Source: Chryseobacterium taklimakanense
GTDB taxonomy: Bacteria; Bacteroidota; Bacteroidia; Flavobacteriales; Weeksellaceae
Assembly: GCF_900187185.1 (NCBI RefSeq)
Contig: NZ_LT906465.1
Span: forward strand, 186,001-250,000
DNA: 64,000 nucleotides
Direction: 5' to 3'
Numbering within the stretch: the first letter of the stretch is position 1; each line of letters opens with the position of its first letter. The notes below the pieces were generated by a model. It saw only the letters and a list, made by a program, of their open reading frames with translations, had not been told where the DNA came from and made no database searches. Below, one piece after another: positions 46,205-54,869 of the stretch. A program made the position numbers and the translations under genes.

Positions 46205-47347
46205 ATGAACTTTAATTTATCTGAAGAACACTTAATGATTCAGCAGGCTGCACGAGATTTTGCACAGAATGAATTGCTGCCCGGAGTAATAGAAAGAGAC
46301 CGCGACCAGAAGTTTCCGCACGAACAGGTGAAGAAAATGGGAGAAATGGGATTTCTTGGTATGATGGTGGATCCGAAATACGGCGGAGCGGGCATGGACA
46401 GTGTTTCCTACGTCTTAGCCATGGAAGAAATTGCAAAAGTAGATGCTTCCGCTGCGGTGGTAATGTCTGTGAACAATTCACTGGTTTGCGCGGGTATTGA
46501 AAAATTTGCCAGCGAAGAGCAGAAACAGAAATATTTAGTGCCTTTGGCAAGTGGCGAAGTAATCGGGGCATTTGCGCTTTCTGAGCCGGAAGCTGGTTCT
46601 GATGCCACTTCACAGAAAACAACAGCTGTAGATATGGGCGACCATTACCTGCTGAACGGTACCAAAAACTGGATTACTAATGGTGGCAACGCAACGTATT
46701 ACGTGGTAATCGCCCAAACTGATCCCGAGAAAAAGCATAAAGGAATCAACGCATTTATTGTAGAAAGAGGCTGGGAAGGTTTTGAAATAGGGCCAAAAGA
46801 AGACAAACTGGGAATCAGGGGAAGTGACACACACTCTTTGCTCTTCACCGACGTTAAAGTTCCAAAGGAGAACAGAATTGGCGCTGACGGTTTCGGGTTC
46901 AACTTTGCAATGGCAGTTTTGAACGGTGGCAGAATCGGTATCGCATCACAGGCTTTGGGAATTGCTTCCGGAGCTTACGAGCTGGCTTTGAAATATGCTA
47001 AAGAAAGAAAGGCTTTCGGTACAGAAATTATTAACCACCAGGCAATTGCGTTCAAACTTGCAGATATGGCCACACAAATTACGGCGGCAAGAATGCTTTG
47101 TTTAAAGGCAGCTGTAGAAAAAGATGAAGGAAAAGACATCTCCGAAAGCGGCGCTATGGCAAAACTTTATTCATCACAGGTTGCGATGGATACTACGGTT
47201 GAAGCGGTACAGATCCATGGTGGTTATGGTTATGTGAAAGAATATCACGTAGAACGTATGATGCGGGATGCGAAAATCACGCAGATTTACGAGGGAACAT
47301 CAGAAATTCAGAAAATCGTAATTTCTCGTTCAATCGCTAAGAAATAA
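46205..47347 (+). CDS. Acyl-CoA dehydrogenase
   Basis: A 380-residue flavoenzyme. ALSEPEAGSDA near residue 123 and NGTKNWITNG near 153 are the two family signatures; QIHGGYGYVKEYHVERMMRDAKITQIYEGTSE would be the C-terminal signature, with the catalytic glutamate in IYEGTSE, written here as separate parts QIHGGYGYVKEY and RDAKITQIYEGTSE. It oxidises acyl-CoA to trans-2-enoyl-CoA and passes electrons to ETF. Typical short-/medium-chain length. Divergent from the acyl-CoA synthetase. Confidence 0.92.
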   Translation: MNFNLSEEHLMIQQAARDFAQNELLPGVIERDRDQKFPHEQVKKMGEMGFLGMMVDPKYGGAGMDSVSYVLAMEEIAKVDASAAVVMSVNNSLVCAGIEKFASEEQKQKYLVPLASGEVIGAFALSEPEAGSDATSQKTTAVDMGDHYLLNGTKNWITNGGNATYYVVIAQTDPEKKHKGINAFIVERGWEGFEIGPKEDKLGIRGSDTHSLLFTDVKVPKENRIGADGFGFNFAMAVLNGGRIGIASQALGIASGAYELALKYAKERKAFGTEIINHQAIAFKLADMATQITAARMLCLKAAVEKDEGKDISESGAMAKLYSSQVAMDTTVEAVQIHGGYGYVKEYHVERMMRDAKITQIYEGTSEIQKIVISRSIAKK

Positions 47348-47432
47348 TTCTACGCTATGTTTAAGGTCTGAATTCGCTGTTTTCTGAATTTAAACCTTTG
47401 AATTTTAAATTAGAACCTAAAAAAATACAGCT

Positions 47433-47798
47433 ATGAAATACCTTTGGATGATTTTACTCGCCGTTTTCCTTATACTGGGCGGATTTATTTGGTTTAAATA
47501 TTACTACGTTTTCGGTGAAGGTGTGAAGTCCGGGCATTTGAATTATGCGGTTTATAAAGGAAATGTCTTTAAAACCTATGAAGGAAAACTTATACAGGAA
47601 GGTTTCGGCAGAAATTCCAAAAGCGGACAGTTTACCACCTACGAATTTGAATTTTCTGTAGAAGATCCGGAGGTTTTTAAGCAGCTGGAAATGAACAGTG
47701 GCAAATATTTTGACCTTCACTACAAGGAATACAAAGGTACGCTTCCCTGGCGCGGTAATACGGTTTATATCGTCGATAAGATCGTCAATATGAGATAA
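47433..47798 (+). CDS. Unknown single-helix membrane protein
   Basis: A 121-residue protein with one N-terminal hydrophobic helix (LWMILLAVFLILGGFIWF) and a beta-rich extracytoplasmic part (SGHLNYAVYKGNVFKTYEG, FEFSVEDPEVFKQLEMNSG, YKGTLPWRGNTVYIVDKI). Homologues in Flavobacteriia are sometimes labelled 6-phosphogluconate dehydrogenase, which the sequence does not support. No catalytic motif. Ends at a bidirectional terminator. Confidence 0.72.
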   Translation: MKYLWMILLAVFLILGGFIWFKYYYVFGEGVKSGHLNYAVYKGNVFKTYEGKLIQEGFGRNSKSGQFTTYEFEFSVEDPEVFKQLEMNSGKYFDLHYKEYKGTLPWRGNTVYIVDKIVNMR

Positions 47799-47806
47799 AG
47801 AAGAAA

Positions 47807-47836
47807 AAATCCTTCCCAGGCGGAAGGATTTTTTTT
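47807..47836. terminator. Bidirectional terminator
   Basis: Stem AAATCCTTCC / GGAAGGATTT, 5-base loop, A-run before and T-run after; between convergent genes, reaching the stop codon of the DUF4349 gene. Confidence 0.85.
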
Positions 47837-49013
47837 ACGGTTTCGGTTTGTACTTCGCGTACGGATCGTCAGGGTTTTCTGGTGATTCCGGTTTTGAGAT
47901 AGGGGTCGGTTCGGTATAACTATGCTCAGCTTTCTCGCGGTATATTTTCTGTTCTTCGAGTTTTGCTTCTACCAGAGCCTCGTCTTTTTTACGCTGATTC
48001 CGACGGTAAAAATAGTACACGATTCCACCGATCAATAACAGTGGCCAGAACGGAAGCAGAAACAGTAATACATTTTTCAAGCCGTCGAAACCTTTCATGA
48101 AGGCGTCTGATGATTTGTCTTTGTAGGTTTCACTGTTGCTTGAGTCAGAATTTGTAATTGTTTCGTTTGATGAAAACTGACTTCTCTCAGTAAAAGTAAT
48201 TTCTAGGTCGCACATCTGTTCCGGACTGTAATCTGTTCCGTCGGTTTCAACATTTTTAGTCTTCAGGGTTCCCATACGCTGGGCGATTTTTTGCGTGGCT
48301 TCATCGAAGTATTTATATGGCACTTTCGCGGTAATTCTCTGCTTTCGGATGCCCTGTTCTTCGCCCATACTTTCACTTACGATTTCTCCGCCATATTTAT
48401 AAAGTTCAGTCGCCAGTGTACTTCTGGTGCCCTCGATGTTATCCACCGCTATGGTCATAGTTGCCGTTTTCGTTATTGGATTTGTGGCAACAGGTTCCTG
48501 CTGAGAAGGAACTGCCGGGCTTTCATAATCCGGAGTTTGTTTCTCAACCTGCACTTGCGGCTCTGCCGGTTTTGTCTGCTGCTGAGTATTCCTTGCAGAT
48601 TTTGAAACCTTTTCCAGAGTTTTTGAGATTGTCGTCAATGCATCGACAGGATTTTTGCTGTTTTTAAGAGATTCCCGGGCAGAATCAACGGTCTTAATTA
48701 CGTCGGCGCTCCTGTTGATCTTTTCAGTGGTGCTTTTGATTACGGCATTTACAGAATCAATGCTTTTAGCGCTGTTTCTGATTACTTCTTCTACACTCTT
48801 TTTCTGCTTTTCAATTTCTGGAACTATAACTTTATTGAATTGAGCAGAGTCTTTTACAATCGCCGAAATTGAATCCAGTGTCTTAAAGCCATCTTTTGCA
48901 GTTTTAAACAGGCTGTCGGCCTGCTTTATGGTGTCTGTGGTTTGTTTCATTTCTGTTTGGGAGCAGGAAACCATAGCCACTGCAACCGCAAAAGGAAACC
49001 AGATATTCTTCAT
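47835..49013 (-). CDS. DUF4349 lipoprotein
   Basis: A 392-residue protein with a lipoprotein signal (AVAMVSCSQ, cysteine 17). Residues about 25-150 are a long helical, lysine/serine-rich stretch with repeats such as KTLDSISAIVKDSAQ, probably coiled coil. The DUF4349 domain follows (KTATMTIAVDNIEGTRSTL to TDYSPEQMCDLEITFTERS), then one transmembrane helix near residue 320 (NVLLFLLPFWPLLLIGGIVYYF) split as LLFLLPFWPLL and IGGIVYYF, and a charged proline-rich tail. Function unknown; the double anchoring (lipid and helix) is notable. Confidence 0.82.
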   Translation of the reverse strand: MKNIWFPFAVAVAMVSCSQTEMKQTTDTIKQADSLFKTAKDGFKTLDSISAIVKDSAQFNKVIVPEIEKQKKSVEEVIRNSAKSIDSVNAVIKSTTEKINRSADVIKTVDSARESLKNSKNPVDALTTISKTLEKVSKSARNTQQQTKPAEPQVQVEKQTPDYESPAVPSQQEPVATNPITKTATMTIAVDNIEGTRSTLATELYKYGGEIVSESMGEEQGIRKQRITAKVPYKYFDEATQKIAQRMGTLKTKNVETDGTDYSPEQMCDLEITFTERSQFSSNETITNSDSSNSETYKDKSSDAFMKGFDGLKNVLLFLLPFWPLLLIGGIVYYFYRRNQRKKDEALVEAKLEEQKIYREKAEHSYTEPTPISKPESPENPDDPYAKYKPKP

Positions 49014-49140
49014 TTGATATTTTTTGTCTTAACGGAATTGATGATGCAATTTATATTCCTAAAAATAGATTATAAGGTTAAGTGTTAATCAAAGTGGTTG
49101 TATACCAATATCTTGTAAATCATTTTACAGGCATTTCACA

Positions 49141-49166
49141 AAAAAAAATCTGCAAGTGGATTGCAG
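49141..49166 (-). terminator. Terminator of prfC
   Basis: Minus strand: stem TCTGCAA / TTGCAGA with a 5-base loop, followed by a T-tract. Confidence 0.8.
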
Positions 49167-49193
49167 ACTTTGATTTAAAAATTTTGATTTCCG

Positions 49194-50789
49194 TTATTCA
49201 TTATGAAATTCACTGATGAAATGCAGCTTCACGTTGGGAAATTTCTCCTGTGTCATGTGAATGGTAAATGATGAATCTGCTAAAAAGACCAGCTGGTTAT
49301 ATTTGTCCCGTGCCAGAAATCTCTGTTTTAAGCGCGCAAATTCCTTAAACTCTTCAGATCTTTCATCGGCTTCTACCCAGCAGGCTTTATGAATGGAAAG
49401 CGGTTCATAGGTGCACTTTGCACCGTATTCGTGCTCCAGGCGGTATTGGATGACTTCATACTGAAGCGCGCCCACGGTTCCGATGATTTTTCTGCCGTTC
49501 ATTTCCAGAGTAAACAGCTGGGCAACACCTTCATCCATCAGCTGATCGATGCCTTTCGCAAGCTGTTTTGCTTTCAGAGGATCATCATTATTGATATATC
49601 TGAAATGCTCCGGCGAGAAGCTCGGAATTCCTTTGAAACTCAGTTTTTCACCCGCGGTCAAAGTATCGCCGATCCTGAAATTTCCTGTGTCGTGCAAGCC
49701 AACGATGTCGCCCGGGAAACTTTCGTCAATAACTTCTTTTTTATCAGCAAAAAAGGCGTTTGGGGCAGCGAATTTCATTTTTTTTCCTTCACGTACAAGC
49801 AGGTAATTTTCATTTCTTTTAAAAGTTCCGGAAACTATTTTCACGAAGGCAAGACGGTCGCGGTGTTTTGGGTCCATATTCGCATGGATTTTAAAGACAA
49901 ATCCTGTAAAATTCTTCTCTTCCGGCTTCACAAGTCGCAGGTCAGATTCCTTTGGCTGCGGCATCGGAGCAATTTCAATAAAGGCATCCAGCAGTTCGCG
50001 CACGCCGAAATTGTTTAAAGCCGAACCAAAGAATACCGGCTGCAGATTACCGTTCATATAATCTTCACGGTTGAATTCCGGGTAAACGGATTCTACCAGT
50101 TCCAGTTCGTCACGCAGGGTAGAAGCGGCTTTGGCGCCGATCAGTTCATCCACTTTCGGATCGTTGATGTCTTTGATATTGATGGATTCGCCAACCTTTT
50201 GTTTCTTTTCTTCCAGGAAAAATTCAATATTCTTCTCCCAGATATTATAAATCCCCTGAAAGTCGCTTCCCATACCGATGGGCAATGAAAGCGGTGTCAC
50301 CGTAAGGCCAAGTTTCTGTTCCACTTCGTCGAGCAGATCAAAGGCGTCTTTCCCTTCCCGGTCGAGCTTATTGATGAACACCAGCATCGGGATATTCCGC
50401 ATTCTGCAGACCTGAACAAGTTTTTCCGTCTGTTCCTCAACGCCTTTTGCCACGTCGATCACGACGATTACAGAATCTACAGCCGTTAAGGTCCTGTATG
50501 TATCTTCAGCGAAATCCTTGTGGCCCGGAGTATCCAGAATGTTGATTTTATGGCCTTTATATTCAAATGCTAAAACCGAAGTTGCTACGGAAATTCCTCT
50601 CTGGCGCTCAATTTCCATAAAGTCGGAGGTTGCTCCTTTTTTAATTTTGTTGGATTTCACCGCACCCGCCTCCTGAATCGCCCCTCCGAAAAGGAGAAGT
50701 TTTTCGGTAAGCGTGGTTTTACCGGCATCGGGGTGGGAGATGATTCCGAAGGTTTTACGTTTTTGTATTTCTTTGATTAAATCTGACAT
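49194..50789 (-). CDS. prfC: Peptide chain release factor 3
   Basis: A 531-residue GTPase. G1 motif SHPDAGKTT (near residue 18), effector region with RGISVATS, G3 DTPGHKDF and G4 NKLDRE are all present. It recycles class I release factors from the ribosome after peptide release. Start at ATG 50789 fits the family (SDLIKEIQKRKTFG); an upstream in-frame extension to 50837 is not conserved. Confidence 0.95.
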   Translation of the reverse strand: MSDLIKEIQKRKTFGIISHPDAGKTTLTEKLLLFGGAIQEAGAVKSNKIKKGATSDFMEIERQRGISVATSVLAFEYKGHKINILDTPGHKDFAEDTYRTLTAVDSVIVVIDVAKGVEEQTEKLVQVCRMRNIPMLVFINKLDREGKDAFDLLDEVEQKLGLTVTPLSLPIGMGSDFQGIYNIWEKNIEFFLEEKKQKVGESINIKDINDPKVDELIGAKAASTLRDELELVESVYPEFNREDYMNGNLQPVFFGSALNNFGVRELLDAFIEIAPMPQPKESDLRLVKPEEKNFTGFVFKIHANMDPKHRDRLAFVKIVSGTFKRNENYLLVREGKKMKFAAPNAFFADKKEVIDESFPGDIVGLHDTGNFRIGDTLTAGEKLSFKGIPSFSPEHFRYINNDDPLKAKQLAKGIDQLMDEGVAQLFTLEMNGRKIIGTVGALQYEVIQYRLEHEYGAKCTYEPLSIHKACWVEADERSEEFKEFARLKQRFLARDKYNQLVFLADSSFTIHMTQEKFPNVKLHFISEFHNE

Positions 50790-50925
50790 ATTGAATTTTC
50801 TGGCTGCAAAAATCGGTATTTTTATTATAAACCACAAAAGTGACCAACGAAAGTGGTGAGTTTGTTAATGACCGTTTGAAAATAATCAAAATTTTAGCTT
50901 AATATTTCAACTTCGCCTTCAGTGT

Positions 50926-50979
50926 TCTGACTTCTAACTTCTAACTTCTAACCTCCAGTCTTCATCTTCCAGTCTTCAA
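50926..50979. repeat. Low-complexity tandem CTTCTAA/CTTC repeats
   Basis: Repeats of TTCTAAC (three near-perfect units) merge into CCAGTCTTCATCTTCCAGTC-type units, pyrimidine-rich on the plus strand. It stands just before the promoter box of the CPBP gene. Similar CTTC-rich strings are seen between genes in Flavobacteriia. Confidence 0.7.
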
Positions 50980-50987
50980 ACAATTAT

Positions 50988-50995
50988 TATATTTG
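50988..50995 (+). promoter_or_regulatory. -7 promoter box for the CPBP protease gene
   Basis: TATATTTG, 17 bases before the ATG at 51013. Confidence 0.5.
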
Positions 50996-51012
50996 TGTAA
51001 AATAAACATTTG

Positions 51013-51837
51013 ATGAATTCAAAATTTCCCAAGTATATTTTCGACTGGAAAGGTTTTTTGGCGCTGTTTGCAGGAGCGATAGTTCCTGCGACGGCAGTTT
51101 CTTTTATCAATGTCGTTGCTATGATGTTTTTGAAAGAGAATTTCCAGTACGAAGATTTTTATTTAATGCTTCTGAATGCGGTGATGTGGGTTGGTGCCAT
51201 CCTGGGTTTTGATTTGCTGGTATGCCGTCCCCAGACGGGAAAAAAACTGAATTTTAATTTTTCGACTAAAAATGTCAGTACGTATTTCTTCATTTTCCCT
51301 CTAATGCTGGGCATGATGTTCATCGCTGAATTTATCACAGGAAAAATACCGGTAAAAGGGCCGTTTTTCGGGCCGATGTACGAATGGTTTTCGAAAATGA
51401 TGGAGCAAATGACCAATGATTTCTCGGTGATGTTCATTATGGCGGTAGTAATGGCGCCCATTTTTGAGGAAATCGTATTTCGTGGAATTTTGCAGAAAGG
51501 ACTGATTAACAAAGGCTGGAAACCCGCGAAAGCGATTTGGGTTTCTGCGGCTGTTTTTGGCCTGGTTCATGGCAATCCGTGGCAGTTTGTAGGGGCAGTT
51601 TTGCTCGGATATGTGCTGGGACTGGTTTATCACCGTACGAAATCGCTGTTGATGCCAATTTTGCTGCACGCCTTTAATAACGGAATTTCCACAATTCTTT
51701 TATTTTATGGCAAGACAGAAAGTTTTTCAGATTTCTTCGGGATTCCGGATTATTCGATTTTAATAATCGGAATTGTTTTATTTGCATTTTTTTATTATTT
51801 ATTTACCCAAAAATACGAGATTGCTCACGCGGAGTAA
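51013..51837 (+). CDS. CPBP-family intramembrane metalloprotease
   Basis: A 274-residue membrane protein with about eight hydrophobic helices. The Abi/CPBP motifs are complete: EEIVFRGILQKG (motif 1), FGLVHGNPWQF (motif 2) and LLHAFNNG (motif 3), providing glutamate and histidine ligands for zinc. Eukaryotic relatives cleave prenylated proteins (Rce1); bacterial ones act on membrane substrates or in bacteriocin self-immunity. Own promoter; rdgB follows after 14 bases. Confidence 0.88.
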   Translation: MNSKFPKYIFDWKGFLALFAGAIVPATAVSFINVVAMMFLKENFQYEDFYLMLLNAVMWVGAILGFDLLVCRPQTGKKLNFNFSTKNVSTYFFIFPLMLGMMFIAEFITGKIPVKGPFFGPMYEWFSKMMEQMTNDFSVMFIMAVVMAPIFEEIVFRGILQKGLINKGWKPAKAIWVSAAVFGLVHGNPWQFVGAVLLGYVLGLVYHRTKSLLMPILLHAFNNGISTILLFYGKTESFSDFFGIPDYSILIIGIVLFAFFYYLFTQKYEIAHAE

Positions 51838-51851
51838 TTTCAATAATATTT

Positions 51852-52421
51852 ATGATTAAAGAAATCTTAGTTGCCACGCACAACATTCATAAAAAAGAAG
51901 AAATTCAGCAGATTTTAGATCCTGATTTTCTTGTTAAAAGCCTTACCGATTACGGCATTCAAGACGAAATTGTGGAAGACGGCACAACTTTCCACGAAAA
52001 TGCGCTGATCAAAGCAGAATTCTGTTTCAGAAGAACCGGAATTCCAAGTTTGGGCGACGATTCGGGATTGGTGGTGGATGCTTTGGACGGGCGGCCGGGC
52101 ATACACTCTGCACGTTACGCTTCCGATCACGATTTCCCAACCAATATCGCCAAAGTTCTGGAAGAGATGGAAGGAATAGAAAACCGGAAAGCTCATTTCA
52201 TCACCGTACTTTGCTACTTTACCGAAGAAGGTGCGCAATATTTTGAAGGAACTGTAGACGGCACTTTGCTCCAAGAAAATAAAGGCCATAAGGGCTTTGG
52301 TTACGATCCGATTTTTGTTCCTGAAGGTTTCGAAAAGACTTTTGCTGAAATGCCGGCTGAAGAAAAAAACCAGATCAGCCACCGGAAAAGAGCGCTGGAA
52401 AAATTCCTGGTAGGTTATTAG
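51852..52421 (+). CDS. rdgB: Non-canonical purine NTP pyrophosphatase (RdgB/HAM1)
   Basis: A 189-residue enzyme that removes dITP, XTP and related nucleotides. ILVATHNIHKKEEI at the start, DDSGLVVDALDGRPGIHSARYA near residue 68, GFGYDPIFVP and SHRKRALEKF are family signatures with the nucleotide-binding residues. Close to the CPBP gene and ribonuclease Z gene on the same strand. Confidence 0.93.
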   Translation: MIKEILVATHNIHKKEEIQQILDPDFLVKSLTDYGIQDEIVEDGTTFHENALIKAEFCFRRTGIPSLGDDSGLVVDALDGRPGIHSARYASDHDFPTNIAKVLEEMEGIENRKAHFITVLCYFTEEGAQYFEGTVDGTLLQENKGHKGFGYDPIFVPEGFEKTFAEMPAEEKNQISHRKRALEKFLVGY

Positions 52422-52460
52422 TCGCGCTTTTATTATTTTTACATAGTAATTTTTATTTCT

Positions 52461-53378
52461 TTGGGTACTTACTTAACCATCCTCGGCTTTAATTCCGCAA
52501 TTCCAACCATTAATTCTGCGCCTACAGCACAGTTTTTGGAGATGGAGGAACGCCATTTCCTTATCGATTGCGGAGAAGGAACGCAGGTGCAGCTGCGGAA
52601 AGCCAAAGCGCGGTTTTCAAAAATTAACCATATTTTTATATCCCATCTTCACGGGGACCACTGTTTCGGTTTGCCGGGACTTATCGCTTCTTTCAGGCTT
52701 TTGGGCAGGGAAACGCCGCTGCATATTTACGGTCCAAAGGGAATTAAGGAAATGCTGGAAACCGTTTTCAGGCTCACAGAAACGCATAAAGGTTTTGAGG
52801 TAGTTTACCACGAACTCGATAAAAATTATTCCGAGAAAATTTTTGAAGATAATAGGGTAGAAGTCTTTACAATCCCGCTCGATCACAGGATTTACTGCAA
52901 CGGCTACCTCTTCCGCGAAAAACCAAAAGAGCGCCACCTCAATATGCAGGAAATCTCAAAATACCCCGAAATCGAAACCTGTGATTATCATAATCTAAAG
53001 CTGGGAAAAGATTTTGTGTTGAGTGACGGCTACATCCTTAAAAATGAAGTCTTAACCAAAGAGCCTGCAAAATCTGTTTCTTACGCTTTTTGCAGCGATA
53101 CGCGCTATTTTGAAAGTATCGTTCCTGTAATTGAAAATGTGGATGTTCTTTACCACGAGGCAACTTTTCTTCATGATTTAAAAGAAATGGCCGATTACAC
53201 GGGACATACCACTGCTCTGGAAGCTGCCAGGATTGCGAGAAAAGCAAATGTTGGGAAGTTGATACTGGGACATTTTTCAAACCGTTACGGTGATCTGTCG
53301 GTATTTACCAATGAGGCGCGGGAAATTTTCCCCAATACATTTCTGCCGAAACAGCTCGAGCCGGTAAAAATTGGATGA
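52461..53378 (+). CDS. rnz: Ribonuclease Z (TTG start)
   Basis: A 305-residue metallo-beta-lactamase-fold endonuclease which trims the 3' end of tRNA precursors. SHLHGDHCFGLPG (near residue 61) is the HxHxDH zinc motif; HEATFLHD and GHTTALEA plus LGHFSNRY give the other ligands. The frame starts with TTG at 52461; no ATG is available before the conserved start GTYLTILGFNSAIPT, so a TTG start is accepted. Confidence 0.92.
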   Translation: MGTYLTILGFNSAIPTINSAPTAQFLEMEERHFLIDCGEGTQVQLRKAKARFSKINHIFISHLHGDHCFGLPGLIASFRLLGRETPLHIYGPKGIKEMLETVFRLTETHKGFEVVYHELDKNYSEKIFEDNRVEVFTIPLDHRIYCNGYLFREKPKERHLNMQEISKYPEIETCDYHNLKLGKDFVLSDGYILKNEVLTKEPAKSVSYAFCSDTRYFESIVPVIENVDVLYHEATFLHDLKEMADYTGHTTALEAARIARKANVGKLILGHFSNRYGDLSVFTNEAREIFPNTFLPKQLEPVKIG

Positions 53379-53523
53379 TTTCCAGCAAATACGGACATAT
53401 TTCTGGCGGATGACACGTATTTTTCTGTTGTTATAAAACGGTCAAGAGGCGGTAAAGTTTCGTTATAGATCTGCATTCAAACTAAAACTTTGTTAAACCT
53501 TGCGTTTATAAATTTCTTTTAAA

Positions 53524-54288
53524 ATGAAATTTCAGGAATTAAAAACTTTTCTTGACGAGAAAGCCGATCAATACAATCATCCTGATTTTATTGAGAGTGA
53601 TCCCATACAGATTCCGCACCGTTTTTCTTTGAAACAGGATATTGAAATTTCGGGATTTTTAACCGCTACAATTTCCTGGGGAAACAGAAAAGCAATCATT
53701 AAGTCCGCAGAAAAAATGTTGGATTATATGGGCAATTCACCGTACGATTTTGTTCTGAATTTTTCTGAAAGTGATTTGAAACCTATCGAAGGGAAACCTT
53801 TGCACAGAACTTTTAACGGGGAAGATTTTGCACAGTTTATCAGGAATTTAAGCCGTATTTATCGTGAATATAACAGTCTGGAAAATCTTTTTTTGATCAG
53901 AGAGAGTGAATCCAGTTACTATCACAGTCTGGAAAGGTTCCGTACTTCTTTTTTAGGTGAAAAAAGGCACCGCAGCCATAAGCACGTTTCGTCCACATAT
54001 AAAAATTCTTCCGCAAAAAGGCTGATGATGTTTCTGCGCTGGATGACACGACGAGACAACAAAAAAGTTGATTTTGGGATTTGGGATCAGCTCCCACAAA
54101 AATATTTATCAATCCCGCTGGATGTTCACACCGGAAATATTTCCAGGAAACTCAATCTTATTACAAGAAAACAAAACGACTGGAAAGCCGTAGAAGAACT
54201 GGATCTAATCCTGAGAAAAATGGATTCGGAAGATCCCGCCAAATACGATTTCGCACTTTTTGGTCTTGGAGTAGCACGCGAATTTTAA
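53524..54288 (+). CDS. TIGR02757-family protein
   Basis: A 254-residue protein matching the conserved family TIGR02757 (DUF2400): ISGFLTATISWGNRKAIIKS, SAKRLMMFLRWMTRRDN and SIPLDVHTGNISRKLNLITR. The fold resembles HhH-GPD DNA glycosylases, with the PLDVH motif in the position of the catalytic pocket, but function is not proven. It stands 23 bases before the DUF1003 gene. Confidence 0.85.
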   Translation: MKFQELKTFLDEKADQYNHPDFIESDPIQIPHRFSLKQDIEISGFLTATISWGNRKAIIKSAEKMLDYMGNSPYDFVLNFSESDLKPIEGKPLHRTFNGEDFAQFIRNLSRIYREYNSLENLFLIRESESSYYHSLERFRTSFLGEKRHRSHKHVSSTYKNSSAKRLMMFLRWMTRRDNKKVDFGIWDQLPQKYLSIPLDVHTGNISRKLNLITRKQNDWKAVEELDLILRKMDSEDPAKYDFALFGLGVAREF

Positions 54289-54311
54289 TAATTTTGCCAA
54301 AAAATAAAGCA

Positions 54312-54869
54312 ATGGGCAAAAGGCGGAAAAATCTACAGGCGCTGGAGAAAACTGCAGAAAATATTACCTCGTGGGTAGGTTCCATCCCGTCGCTGATCGT
54401 GCACACCGTTTTTTTCGTCATTGCCTTTATGTTGCCGGTTTTCGGGATTTTAGAGTTTGATCAGATGTTGCTGATCCTGACGACGATTCTTTCCCTGGAG
54501 GCCATCTACCTTTCAATTTTTATTCAGCTTTCCGTAAACCGCAGTCAGGAGCACATTGAGGACCTTATTGACGATGTTTCTGAAATTCAGGAAGATATCG
54601 AGGATATCCAGGTGGATATCGAAGAAATTAGTGACGATATCGAAGACATTCAGGAAGATATTGAAGAAATCAACGAGGACGAAGATGAAGATGAAGACCA
54701 CAGCGAACGCGCAAGAACGGTAATGCTGAAAAGCAAAGTGGCTCTCAACAAAACCGAAATCAATTCCCTGAAAAATAAAATTGCAGAAATGCAGGCTTTA
54801 ATCCTGGAACTTCAGAAAGAAGATGACGAAATTGAAGATGAGTTGGGTGCCAGCGAAGAAAATTACTAA
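54312..54869 (+). CDS. DUF1003 membrane protein with acidic heptad-repeat tail
   Basis: A 185-residue protein: two hydrophobic helices between residues 25 and 75 (PSLIVHTVFFVIAFMLPVF, LLILTTILSLEAIYLSIFI) are the DUF1003 core, followed from about residue 88 by four or five near-perfect 7-residue repeats of the form (E/D)IQEDIE, then an acidic run EDEDEDED and a second coiled-coil segment. The start at 54312 is chosen because DUF1003 begins there. The gene ends 4 bases into the mgtE stop on the opposite strand. Confidence 0.8.
   Translation: MGKRRKNLQALEKTAENITSWVGSIPSLIVHTVFFVIAFMLPVFGILEFDQMLLILTTILSLEAIYLSIFIQLSVNRSQEHIEDLIDDVSEIQEDIEDIQVDIEEISDDIEDIQEDIEEINEDEDEDEDHSERARTVMLKSKVALNKTEINSLKNKIAEMQALILELQKEDDEIEDELGASEENY

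Noticed and set aside
54081-54311. 77-codon extension of the DUF1003 gene
   Set aside because: It lies out of frame inside the TIGR02757 gene; DUF1003 proteins start near 54312.
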